This document shows positions 55,740 to 64,000 of a DNA stretch of 64,000 nucleotides, piece after piece. This DNA comes from an uncultured Peptococcaceae bacterium (lineage in GTDB: Bacteria > Bacillota > Peptococcia > Peptococcales > Peptococcaceae). Position numbers and translations under genes: made by a program. Positions within the stretch are counted from its first letter, which is position 1, and each line of letters opens with the position of its first letter. Under the pieces are notes generated by a model. That model saw nothing but the letters and a program-made list of their open reading frames with translations. It was not told the origin of the DNA and did not search any database. The stretch spans positions 23,011-87,010 of the forward strand of contig CAJUDO010000011.1 in the NCBI GenBank assembly GCA_910585405.1, in the 5' to 3' direction.

Positions 55740-56549
55740 CTACAATGCAATATACTGAGGCTTTCCCTCAGAAAAAATAGTATAATAACGAAAGCCACAG
55801 GACTGCAGAAGCGCTGCTGCCTGCCTAAAGCCATGCCCCAAATATTGCGGCGTATGGGCATCGCTGCCCACAGTGACGATCTCCCCACCCAATTGGCGAT
55901 ACCATTTTAAGATACTTTCATGGGGATGGGGATAAGAAAATCCCTTATAGAGACTTCCTGTATTGATTTCAATGCCTTTACCGTGATCAACTAATGAGGT
56001 GAGCAATTCTTTAAAGATATCATAATAATCCAAAGGCTGATAAAATTTATCTTTATTGGGTCCATAGCGAATGACATAATCTAAATGACCATAGACATGA
56101 AAACAGTCAAAGGTCTTCACATTTTCCAAAATAGAGAGAAAATATTCTTCATATGCCTGTCGTTCAGTTTTTCCTTGATAATACTCAGCATAATAGGGAT
56201 CTTGCCCATGCACCAGATGGGAAGAGCCAATAATAAAATCAAAAGGATAGCTGGCTGCAAAGGCTTCTGTTTTTTCTTGAATCTGTGCCATCAGTCCCAG
56301 CTCCACACCGATACGCACTTCTATTTGGGAAGCATATTGTGCCCTTAATTGCTCTAGACGAGTTGTATAACGCTCCAAAGGAAGGATAAAATCCCGGCCA
56401 TCCTCCCCGATGGGATAGTCCAAATCATGATGATCGGTCAGATAGAAATATTTACGTCCCTGCGCGATGGCTTTCTCAATCATTGCCTCCACCGGCGTCT
56501 CTGAATCACTGGAAAAACTAGAATGCACATGACAATCTGCTAAAAACAT
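55740..56549 (-). CDS. PHP-domain histidinol-phosphatase-like phosphoesterase
   Basis: A 269-residue metal-dependent phosphoesterase. DCHVHSSFSSDS near 5-16, LTDHHDLD near 37-44, later HVYGHLDYV and the end motif TVGSDAHTPQYLG give the PHP metal ligands. Similar to HisJ, but no histidine gene lies nearby, so the substrate is uncertain. It begins 3 bases after the abm stop, with its ribosome site inside abm. Confidence 0.85.
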   Translation of the reverse strand: MFLADCHVHSSFSSDSETPVEAMIEKAIAQGRKYFYLTDHHDLDYPIGEDGRDFILPLERYTTRLEQLRAQYASQIEVRIGVELGLMAQIQEKTEAFAASYPFDFIIGSSHLVHGQDPYYAEYYQGKTERQAYEEYFLSILENVKTFDCFHVYGHLDYVIRYGPNKDKFYQPLDYYDIFKELLTSLVDHGKGIEINTGSLYKGFSYPHPHESILKWYRQLGGEIVTVGSDAHTPQYLGHGFRQAAALLQSCGFRYYTIFSEGKPQYIAL

Positions 56550-56552
56550 GGC

Positions 56553-56843
56553 TTATTCTCCCCAATTGTATTTTTTGATGTCCGTCTGGAGAACAAATTG
56601 TTCTTTTATCGCTGCCAGTTGCTGAAAATGAGCGGTATAGGTATGCGCCTTTTGCGCTATTTCATTTTCCCAAACTTCCACTAGAAGAACTTGATCTTCA
56701 GTTTGTGCGCCATAAAAATAATCGTACTGAATACAGCCCTTTTCAGCTCGGGAAGCTGTATCAATGCCAGCCGCCGCAACAGCGGCAACAAAAGCTTCTT
56801 TTTGTTCTGGACGTACGGTGTAAGCTACATGCAAAATCAACAT
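56553..56843 (-). CDS. ABM-domain monooxygenase-like protein
   Basis: A 96-residue protein of the antibiotic-biosynthesis monooxygenase fold (ferredoxin-like alpha-beta). The pattern RAEKGCIQYDYF near 37-48 and VEVWENEIAQKAHT is typical. Members act in quinone or heme-like oxidation, and many have no known substrate. First gene of the operon, with an extended -10 promoter upstream. Confidence 0.8.
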   Translation of the reverse strand: MLILHVAYTVRPEQKEAFVAAVAAAGIDTASRAEKGCIQYDYFYGAQTEDQVLLVEVWENEIAQKAHTYTAHFQQLAAIKEQFVLQTDIKKYNWGE

Positions 56844-56929
56844 AAAAACAACTCCTTACTTAAATAGTAAAAAATAGAAACAAATTTTTCTTCTTAAATT
56901 GAATCATTGTTTTCAAATATTCAAATGGT

Positions 56930-56935
56930 ATTATA
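56930..56935 (-). promoter_or_regulatory. Extended -10 promoter of abm operon
   Basis: On the minus strand TGTGCTATAAT (an extended -10 with TATAAT) lies about 87 bases before the abm start; no consensus -35 is seen. Confidence 0.5.
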
Positions 56936-57159
56936 GCACAACTTGCAGACAAGCTGTGGGTTTCTTTTCTACAAAGAAAATAAAATCCAGTGGGAAAGGT
57001 AGCCTAACAAACATTTGGAAATCAAAAAATCGAAGAATGAAGAGAATTAATCTGTATTAATTTATTAGAAACAGTTGAAAATCTGTATCAATAAAAACAA
57101 AAATAATATCTTTTCTGTTATATTTTTCTTGCTAAATCTGTTTCACTCTGTATCATGAT
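56936..57159. other. AT-rich intergenic region
   Basis: No gene or clear RNA element seen; downstream end of mnmA lies at its right without an evident terminator. Confidence 0.35.
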
Positions 57160-58245
57160 TCAGTTATACATGCTACAGTTTGTCTCAACTGTTTCAATGA
57201 TTCCCCCGCCAATTAAGGCATCTCCCTGATAATAGCTGACGCACTGACCTGGCGTAATAGCACGCTGCATAGTAGAAAATTGCACTGTAGCGGTTCCGTC
57301 CTTGTGGGGAATCAATTGAGCCGGAGCTGGTTGAGCACGGTAGCGAATCTTAGCCTCCACCTCCACTGCCTGTTCTGAAGGCAAATCAATAAAATAATTG
57401 TTTTGACTGGCTGTCAATTGGTTATGCAGCAGCTGTTCTTGGCCTCCCAAATAAACAATATTGCGTGCAGCGTCTAAAGCGGTCACATAAGCCGGTTCTC
57501 CCAAAGCGATCCCCAATCCCTTTCGCTGACCGATGGTATAATTTTGAATCCCTTGGTGAGTGCCTAAAAAGCGTCCATCCATATGAAATACTTTTCCTTT
57601 TCGAAAAGCCGCAGAGGGAAGGACCTGATGCAAAAAAGCTTTATAATCATTATTAGGGATAAAACAAATTTCTTGGCTGTCTTTTTTTTCTGCAACAGGC
57701 AAGCCCAATTGTCGGGCTAAATCCCGCACTTCCTCTTTATGATAGTCTCCTAAAGGGAAAATACAACGTTCCATGGCCTGCGGTGATACAAGGGAGAGAA
57801 AATAGCTCTGATCCTTTTGCGGGTCGGCAGCTTTATAAAACAGTTTTTGATTATATTCAGAAACTTTTGTGCGCACATAATGACCTGTACTAATATAATC
57901 CGCCCGCATTTTTATGGCATGTTCTGCAAATAATCCGAATTTAAACTGTTTATTGCAGAGTATACATGGATTGGGTGTTCTACCTCTATTATATTCTTTT
58001 ATAAACTGTTTTATAACAATTCGTTCAAATTTCTCTTTTATATCTAGTACAGAAAACTTTATTCCGAACTGTTTTGCAACAGTTTCAGCATCAGCAACAG
58101 CTTGTAAATTGGTCTGCCACTTTTCAGGAATCATCAGCATATGCACACCATGTACCTCATATCCAGCCTGCTGTAAAAGGTGGACAGCTACTGAGCTATC
58201 CACACCGCCACTCATACCCAACACCACAAGAGGCTTTTTGCTCAT
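57160..58245 (-). CDS. mnmA: tRNA-specific 2-thiouridylase MnmA
   Basis: Adds sulfur at position 2 of wobble U34 in tRNA-Lys, -Glu and -Gln. A 361-residue PP-loop enzyme with SGGVDS at 12-17, C97 in ILCN as the likely acceptor Cys, and C in SQEICFI near 200 as second catalytic Cys. The C-terminal beta domain is present. The ATG overlaps the rarA stop by 4 bases. Confidence 0.95.
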   Translation of the reverse strand: MSKKPLVVLGMSGGVDSSVAVHLLQQAGYEVHGVHMLMIPEKWQTNLQAVADAETVAKQFGIKFSVLDIKEKFERIVIKQFIKEYNRGRTPNPCILCNKQFKFGLFAEHAIKMRADYISTGHYVRTKVSEYNQKLFYKAADPQKDQSYFLSLVSPQAMERCIFPLGDYHKEEVRDLARQLGLPVAEKKDSQEICFIPNNDYKAFLHQVLPSAAFRKGKVFHMDGRFLGTHQGIQNYTIGQRKGLGIALGEPAYVTALDAARNIVYLGGQEQLLHNQLTASQNNYFIDLPSEQAVEVEAKIRYRAQPAPAQLIPHKDGTATVQFSTMQRAITPGQCVSYYQGDALIGGGIIETVETNCSMYN

Positions 58246-59549
58246 TTCGCTCCTCCTCTCTTTTCAAAACCTTTATAATCCCGCGGATTTTCCTGATAAA
58301 ATACACTTCCCACCAGATTGTTGGGCAAATATTGTTGGGGAACCCAACCGTTTGGCGCATCATGGGGATATTGATACCCGATGCCATGCCCCAACTGTTT
58401 TGCTCCGGCATAATGGCTATCTTTCAAATGGTCAGGTACGGGACCATTTTTACCAGAGCGTACCTGAGCCAGCGCATTTTCGATGGCTATGATTGTACTG
58501 TTGCTTTTTGGTGCCTTAGCGACATAAAGCGCTGCTTCTGCCAGGATAATACGTCCCTCGGGCATACCGATGAACTGCAGCGCGGCAGCGGCACTCTGTG
58601 CCACCTGCAAAGCCCGCGGATCAGCCAAGCCTACATCTTCTGCGGCATGAACGATAACCCGCCGCGCAATGAACAACGGGTCTTCTCCTGCATCCAGCAT
58701 TCGTGCTAAATAATACACAGTAGCATCTGGATCTGAGCCCCGCATGCTTTTGATAAATGCAGAGACGATGTCATAGTGTTCATCTCCAGTATTGTCATAT
58801 ACAATAGCTGGACGCTGCACAGATTCCTCCACGACTGCCAAATCAATTACCCGCACGCCTCGGGCGTCTGGTTTGCTGGAAAGTACCGCCAACTCCAAAC
58901 CATTTAAGGCTATACGGGCGTCCCCCTGACTGCAGTTGGTCAGATGATCAATTGCTTCCTGGGTTACCTCCAGCTGATATGCACCCAATCCTCGCTTTAC
59001 ATCCGTACAGGCGCGGCACAAAATTTTTTTGATATCCTCTGCCTCCAGCGGCTTCAATTCAAAGACCATTGAGCGGGATAATAACGCCGGATTGAGACTA
59101 AAATAAGGATTTTGCGTGGTAGCACCAATTAAAACAATAAGGCCCTTTTCTACCGAAGGTAATAATGCGTCTTGCTGTCCTTTGTTAAAACGATGAATTT
59201 CATCGATAAACAGAATCGTCTGTTTTCCATAGAGCGTTAGATTTTCTTCAGCTACACTGGTAATCTTGCGCAGTTCTCCCACACCGTCTATGACTGCATT
59301 CAAACTAGCATAAAATTTGTTGGTCACATTGGCAATCACTGAGGCAATAGTTGTTTTCCCGCAACCAGGACTTCCCCAAAAAATCAACGAGGATAACTTG
59401 TCCGTTTCAATGGCACGGCGTAACAGCTTGCCCTGGCCAATGATATGCTGTTGCCCCAAAATTTCATCTAATGTCTGCGGACGCATACGTTGCGCCAACG
59501 GTGCGCTTTTCTGCATCGTTTTTTCTTTATTCACATCGAATAATGTCAT
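58242..59549 (-). CDS. rarA: Replication-associated recombination protein A (RarA/MgsA)
   Basis: A 435-residue AAA+ ATPase related to clamp-loader proteins that acts at stalled forks. Walker A GSPGCGKT near 60, Walker B FIDEIHRFNKGQQDALL near 118, and an MgsA C-terminal domain are seen. The start has AAGGTGAC 6 bases upstream. Co-transcribed with mnmA. Confidence 0.93.
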   Translation of the reverse strand: MTLFDVNKEKTMQKSAPLAQRMRPQTLDEILGQQHIIGQGKLLRRAIETDKLSSLIFWGSPGCGKTTIASVIANVTNKFYASLNAVIDGVGELRKITSVAEENLTLYGKQTILFIDEIHRFNKGQQDALLPSVEKGLIVLIGATTQNPYFSLNPALLSRSMVFELKPLEAEDIKKILCRACTDVKRGLGAYQLEVTQEAIDHLTNCSQGDARIALNGLELAVLSSKPDARGVRVIDLAVVEESVQRPAIVYDNTGDEHYDIVSAFIKSMRGSDPDATVYYLARMLDAGEDPLFIARRVIVHAAEDVGLADPRALQVAQSAAAALQFIGMPEGRIILAEAALYVAKAPKSNSTIIAIENALAQVRSGKNGPVPDHLKDSHYAGAKQLGHGIGYQYPHDAPNGWVPQQYLPNNLVGSVFYQENPRDYKGFEKRGGAK

Positions 59550-59739
59550 ATCTTGTCACCTTCTTTGATTCTAGCAAATAAGCTTGCTGTTGTTTTTATT
59601 GTACCACGCCCCCTTTCGCCTTGACCAGCCTATTTTATAATCCTTGAAATATGATTGCATTTTTTTATAAAAAGCGATGAAAAGTAATGAAATTGGGGTA
59701 AGAATAGAATAAGAATCCATACAAAAAGGAGAATCCGTT

Positions 59740-60207
59740 ATGAATTTTGAAGAACTATTAGCCCAATTAGGCACACAATACGAGGATGTCATTTTGTATA
59801 GTGTGGAAGATCGGGATATGACAAATCATGAAACTGCCATTCAATATTATTTGGAAAAAGATGAGGCCATTGCCTGTGCAGAATCCATATGGGCTACACT
59901 CAACCGAGAAGATCGCGACTATCGAGAAGTCAGCGTACATCGCGGCCAAATCGAGTATAATCCTCAATTTGACCGTTATCGTTTTGTTGTTTTACAAAAG
60001 CATTATAAGGCCTACAAAAAAATTTATGTCTGCGAAGATTTTGCCAAAGCTTACCGTGCCCAGCGGCAAGCCTTTCATATGGCTGCTGGTATGAGCGAGG
60101 AAGACGCTATAAAAGAAGCCAAAAAAGACTTTAATGCTATTTACACAGTACAGCCTGTAGTCAAATTCGGAATGTTCGCTGGCTATGACTACGCGCCGAC
60201 TCTATGA
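59740..60207 (+). CDS. Hypothetical protein
   Basis: A 155-residue acidic/Tyr-rich soluble protein starting MNFEELLAQL, with no motif I recognise. AAAAGGAG precedes the ATG. One of few plus-strand genes in the right part of the window. Function unknown. Confidence 0.65.
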   Translation: MNFEELLAQLGTQYEDVILYSVEDRDMTNHETAIQYYLEKDEAIACAESIWATLNREDRDYREVSVHRGQIEYNPQFDRYRFVVLQKHYKAYKKIYVCEDFAKAYRAQRQAFHMAAGMSEEDAIKEAKKDFNAIYTVQPVVKFGMFAGYDYAPTL

Positions 60208-60246
60208 AAATCTCATAAAAACAGCGTCAATTGCGATTTTGAAGGT

Positions 60247-61146
60247 TCATGTATAGTCAACAATAACTTTCTTTAAAAGCTTCAAAAAGATTTGATTGCC
60301 CTGCCTGTCTTTAAAATTGGGGCTTTCAATATAAGTGATATATAATTTTAAATCAGCGTCATAAATTTGTAGAGGGTGGATAAGGCCGGACTTCACATAA
60401 GCATCATAATGAACCGAAAAATCTGGGAAAAATGCAACATAAGAGCTTTTAGCAATTATTCGCCGCATAGATTCGGTATTATCCACCCTCAAAGCGATAT
60501 TTGGTTTTCCCCATGACCTAGTCAGTTTTGTTAAAAGATTTGTTTCTTTTTCATATTCAGTTTTATAGGCTATGTGTGGGCAAGACATTGCCTCCTGCAT
60601 ACTGATGGAGGTTTGATGATAATAGGGAGAATTGGCCCCGACAAATAGACAATAAGAAGCTGTAAACAATGGATAATATGTCAAATCAGGATAACGAAAC
60701 GGCTCATTATCATAAATAATACCCAGATCGCAAAAACCTAATTGCACATTTTTTAGAATACTTCCTGGTTCATCAGTCAAAATATCAATAAATAATGGCT
60801 CATCATTTTTTTCGATTTCTGCGATAAGATCTGCCAACACCGTATCTACTAAAGAGGGCATGGCAATCACGGAAATGGAGAATTTATTGTTTGCAGACTT
60901 TACAGAAAAACGGATTTCATCTAATAGAGAGAATATTTGTTTGCTCTTTTCTGCAATGTGCAGCCCGTTTTCTGTCGGAAATATACCCTTGTTCGTACGC
61001 TTCAGCAGAGAGGTTTCTAATTCTTTTTCCAATCTTGTGATGGCACTGCTTACCGTTGATTGGGGAACATAATTTTCCCGCGCAGCAATAGAGATGGAGC
61101 CAAATTTAATTGCTTCCATTAGATAATATAGTTGCTCTAATTTCAT
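60247..61146 (-). CDS. LysR-family regulator
   Basis: A 299-residue LysR protein with HTH GSISIAARENYVPQSTVSSAI and a substrate-binding domain. AGGAGGG precedes the ATG. It is downstream of the symporter and ureohydrolase genes on the same strand and probably controls them, perhaps sensing a guanidino compound or polyamine precursor; inference. Confidence 0.9.
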   Translation of the reverse strand: MKLEQLYYLMEAIKFGSISIAARENYVPQSTVSSAITRLEKELETSLLKRTNKGIFPTENGLHIAEKSKQIFSLLDEIRFSVKSANNKFSISVIAMPSLVDTVLADLIAEIEKNDEPLFIDILTDEPGSILKNVQLGFCDLGIIYDNEPFRYPDLTYYPLFTASYCLFVGANSPYYHQTSISMQEAMSCPHIAYKTEYEKETNLLTKLTRSWGKPNIALRVDNTESMRRIIAKSSYVAFFPDFSVHYDAYVKSGLIHPLQIYDADLKLYITYIESPNFKDRQGNQIFLKLLKKVIVDYT

Positions 61147-61177
61147 AAAACCCTCCTGATATCAAGATAGAATAAAG

Positions 61178-61206
61178 GCCCTTCTATTATTATCACATAA
61201 AAGGGC
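61178..61206 (-). terminator. Weak terminator after symporter gene
   Basis: GCCCTT (61178-61183) pairs with AAGGGC (61201-61206), with a T-rich tail on the minus strand. Short stem and long loop make it uncertain. Confidence 0.4.
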
Positions 61207-61239
61207 AAAAGTTTTATCGTTGATTAAATCTGAAGCAAT

Positions 61240-62667
61240 CTATTTACAGCTGCATTCATCAAAAAACGCATCGCTTTCCTCTGAGGAAAGTTTTTCCTCC
61301 CAGATAGAAGCCTGTTTCTCTGGTAGCGGAGCTGTAAACAAACTAACAAACACCAATGTGATGAACGAAGTCACAATACCAATTAAAATGGGAAATGGCG
61401 AAGAGGTTCCGAATTTAACCATGGAAACTAAAATCACAACAGAACTTATCAGCATAGAAGTGACCGCACCCTGCCAGTTGGCTCTTTTCCAGAAAAATCC
61501 TGCAACCACTGGAACAAAGATACTCCCAGAAAGAATTGCATAGGCGATATCCAACGCAGTCAGTACGCTACCGATTTTAATCGCAGTCAACATAACGACC
61601 AAACCAATTACAACAATGGTGATACGACTGGACCACAAAGAGTTACTTTTCAGTTTTAAAATATCATTGGAAATCAGTGTAGATGAAGCAATAATGGTGC
61701 CAGCGATGGTAGACATAAAGGCCGAAATAATACCTGCAAATACAACTCCGATAAAACCGGATGGCACAACTGCTAATGTAATTTCTGACAAAGCATTTTG
61801 TGAAGAAATATCTGGCAACAGAACCATTGCAAACATTCCAGCTAAGGTCATTGCTCCCGCCCAGAGAATAATATAAATTCCTGCCACGATAGTCCCCTGT
61901 TTTGCAACTTTACAGTTTTTTGCTGTAAAAACACGCTGCCAAACATCTTGTCCAATCATGAGCCCTAAAGTGAAAAGAATAAACCATGAAAATATTTTCA
62001 TTCCGCCAACTGCAAATGGAGCAAAATAGCTGTCAGGCAACGCAGCTCGTAGTCCATTGATGCCGCCAAGATGGAAAAATCCGCTGGGCAGCAAAACAAA
62101 GAAAATCGCTACAGTCATTAGTATGAACTGAATGACATCCATAATATTCAGCGAAATCATACCGCCGAGCAAGGTGTAGAGAATGCATATACAGGAAACA
62201 ATCAGAATGGAAGTTGATAAGGACCAGCCAAAAATTGTTTGAATACATGCTCCTAAGGCAATGGTATTTGTGACAGCCACCATAATGGTATAAAATGCAG
62301 AAATGACTGAACTGATCCATTGCGCTTTCTGATCATACCGTAAACGCAACATTTCTCCAATAGTAAGAATACGCAAATTTGACAGCTTGGAGGATAGTAA
62401 AAAACCAAGTGCAAGAACACCAACGCCAAACATCGTAACCATCCACGTCGCAGAAATCCCGTAAAGATAACCATTCGTTGCCTGACCGAATGTTGCACCC
62501 CCACCAATTACAACGGTGGAAATACAGCATATAAAAATTGGCAGTGGAAGAGAACGGCCTGATACAAGATAATCTTCTTTGCTTTTTGCTTTTTTAAGCC
62601 CGATAAAGCCTGCCAGAATTATCATGCCTAAATAAATGAAAATAATGATATAGTCTATTGTATGCAT
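61240..62667 (-). CDS. Sodium:solute symporter (SSS family)
   Basis: A 475-residue carrier with about 13 spans. The N-terminal KSKEDYLVSGRSLP and GGGATFGQATNGY motifs and a GLMIGQDVWQRVFTAKN segment near 245 are typical of the SSS/pantothenate-proline group. ATG 62667 follows AAAGGAG; a TTG at 62685 is part of that site. It lies 27 bases after the ureohydrolase gene, so it probably imports that enzyme's substrate. Confidence 0.88.
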   Translation of the reverse strand: MHTIDYIIIFIYLGMIILAGFIGLKKAKSKEDYLVSGRSLPLPIFICCISTVVIGGGATFGQATNGYLYGISATWMVTMFGVGVLALGFLLSSKLSNLRILTIGEMLRLRYDQKAQWISSVISAFYTIMVAVTNTIALGACIQTIFGWSLSTSILIVSCICILYTLLGGMISLNIMDVIQFILMTVAIFFVLLPSGFFHLGGINGLRAALPDSYFAPFAVGGMKIFSWFILFTLGLMIGQDVWQRVFTAKNCKVAKQGTIVAGIYIILWAGAMTLAGMFAMVLLPDISSQNALSEITLAVVPSGFIGVVFAGIISAFMSTIAGTIIASSTLISNDILKLKSNSLWSSRITIVVIGLVVMLTAIKIGSVLTALDIAYAILSGSIFVPVVAGFFWKRANWQGAVTSMLISSVVILVSMVKFGTSSPFPILIGIVTSFITLVFVSLFTAPLPEKQASIWEEKLSSEESDAFFDECSCK

Positions 62668-62694
62668 ATGGTACGCTCCTTTCAAGTAAAAATA

Positions 62695-63651
62695 CTATTT
62701 TCTGTTACGTTTTTTATCTGCGATCAAGGAAAGTAAGTCAAAAACAATTCCTGCAGCAGCATAGCTCGTAATCATGCCAGCCGAATCAGCTGCAGGCAAA
62801 ACTTCAACCAGATCGCCGCCGATAATATTTGCATTGCGTAATCCCTGCAAAACTAACTTTTGTGCTTCAAAAGTATTAAAACCGCAAATCTCTGGCGTTC
62901 CGGTACCAGGCGCATAAGCAGCGTCCAAGAAGTCAATATCAAATGTTACAAAAACTGGATGGCCTGCCGTCTTTTGCTGAATTTTTTCAATAACTGCATC
63001 TAACCCTATTTCACGAATTTCCCAATTAGATAGCTGCTCAAAACCGTGTGATTGGGCAAATTGAAACTGCTCTTCACTATAAAGAGGACCTCTCAGCCCA
63101 ATTTGTAAAATATGCTCAGGAAGAAGTAATCCTTCTTCCATGGCGCGGCGAAAAGTTGTTCCATGATTATATTTCTGCCCAAAATAGAGATCACCTGTAT
63201 CGCTGTGAGAATCAAAGTGAACCAATGCCACTTGACCATATTTTTTGGAAATAGCTCGTAATTCAGCTAGCGTGACAGAATGATCGCCACCTAGACAAAT
63301 CGGTACTGCGCCAGCATCAATGATTGGCTGTAAGCCCTGTGCAATGGCATCAAGGCTTTCTGTCATGTAACCAGGAATGGTCAGAACATCGCCATAATCA
63401 ATGCCATTGCAATATTGTTGTACATCAATTTTCAAAACAGGATTATACGGCTTTAAAATTGCGGAAGCTTCGCGAATACTCTGAGGACCAAAACGACTTC
63501 CTGCGGCAAAGGAACAGCCACAGTCAAAGGGAATTCCTACAATGGCAAAGTCAACATCATCCAGATCTGTCGTATACGGCAAACGCATAAATGTTTTAAT
63601 TCCAGAAAAACGCGGATAATTTAAAGAATCTACATAGAATGGCTTTTTCAT
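62695..63651 (-). CDS. Agmatinase-family ureohydrolase
   Basis: A 318-residue Mn-dependent hydrolase of the agmatinase/arginase group. Metal motifs are GGDHSVTL, HFDSHSDTGD (usual A replaced by S) and FDIDFLDAAYAPGTGTPE. Substrate could be agmatine, guanidinobutyrate or guanidine itself; the sequence alone cannot decide. AGAGGTAG precedes the ATG. First gene of the ureohydrolase-symporter operon, with LysR following. Confidence 0.9.
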   Translation of the reverse strand: MKKPFYVDSLNYPRFSGIKTFMRLPYTTDLDDVDFAIVGIPFDCGCSFAAGSRFGPQSIREASAILKPYNPVLKIDVQQYCNGIDYGDVLTIPGYMTESLDAIAQGLQPIIDAGAVPICLGGDHSVTLAELRAISKKYGQVALVHFDSHSDTGDLYFGQKYNHGTTFRRAMEEGLLLPEHILQIGLRGPLYSEEQFQFAQSHGFEQLSNWEIREIGLDAVIEKIQQKTAGHPVFVTFDIDFLDAAYAPGTGTPEICGFNTFEAQKLVLQGLRNANIIGGDLVEVLPAADSAGMITSYAAAGIVFDLLSLIADKKRNRK

Positions 63652-64000
63652 CTTATCTACCTCTTATCTCTAAAAATTTTGTATTAGTGCAGAGAATTCT
63701 CTTCTTGTATTCATCCTATCATAAAAATAATTTATTATCCATGTGCAAGTTTTGATAGGGTTAACGAAAAATGATGATAGCACACCGAAATCACACGAAA
63801 AAAAACTATTTAATCGCAATCGTTCATGGCTTCTATATTTCCCCATAAAACGCTGACATCTAAACAAAACAATTAGATCACTTTCAAAATAATTCTTTTC
63901 AGATACAGAAGACGCTATCAAAGAAATGAGGATTTGGCTTAGCCAGGTAGTGTCAAGAGTTATGCGCAAAAATATCTGCAGACTCCGGCCAAGTAAAGTT
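63652..64000. other. Intergenic region at right edge
   Basis: 349 bases upstream of the ureohydrolase. A minus-strand open frame (63670-63969) starts at a TTG with no ribosome site and shows no recognisable motif, so it is not called. Nothing else seen. Confidence 0.4.

Noticed and set aside
63670..63969. A 99-residue minus-strand frame at the right edge.
   Set aside because: Starts at TTG without ribosome site, has no motif, and occupies what looks like the ureohydrolase control region.

Overview
The window comes from the chromosome of an anaerobic Firmicute, probably a spore-forming Clostridia-type lineage. This rests on the T-box leader of thrS, the lysine riboswitch, strong AGGAGG-type ribosome sites, the infC-rpmI-rplT and rpsB-tsf-pyrH-frr arrangements, NiaR, several [FeFe]-hydrogenase genes, and a spoIIM-xerD-deoB-pdp run that resembles the Bacillus order. 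I cannot name the species from sequence alone.

Layout. 0-16 kb: hslVU, galU, a two-component system with an ABC exporter, a LysR regulator, a lipoprotein serpin, a FeoA-FeoB fusion (minus strand), T-box-controlled thrS, and infC-rpmI-rplT behind a leader terminator. 16-33 kb is an accessory catabolic or transport island. It holds two paralogous AlkP-superfamily phosphodiesterases, two copies of an orphan ABC ATPase plus zinc-ribbon pair (the second ATPase frameshifted), three LysR regulators, two MFS carriers, an SLC13-type carrier and an amidohydrolase. 33-36 kb: dapB-asd-dapA under a lysine riboswitch. 36-38 kb: a Uma2 gene and a minus-strand operon of four mini-proteins, three of them single-span membrane proteins and two of those cysteine-rich. 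38-43 kb: spoIIM, xerD, deoB, pdp and a Cys/Pro-rich protein. 43.8-46 kb: a truncated SLC13 gene fused to a small mobile-element remnant and a dif-like Xer site. 46-64 kb, mostly minus strand: frr, pyrH, tsf, rpsB; a hydrogenase/H-cluster sensor operon; niaR; an abm-PHP-unknown operon; mnmA-rarA; and an agmatinase-family/sodium symporter/LysR locus.

The most interesting large-scale signal is that genes run mainly rightward up to about 44.7 kb and mainly leftward after it. A sequence closely resembling the Bacillus dif site lies at 45,490-45,517, exactly at the switch. The window probably spans the replication terminus, and a Xer-exploiting element (perhaps a filamentous-phage relative) appears to have decayed there. 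The best candidate for an undescribed system is the duplicated phosphodiesterase / orphan ABC ATPase / zinc-ribbon / LysR module in the 16-33 kb island. The mini-protein operon at 37 kb is the second candidate.

All functional calls come from reading motifs and context. No database search was run.
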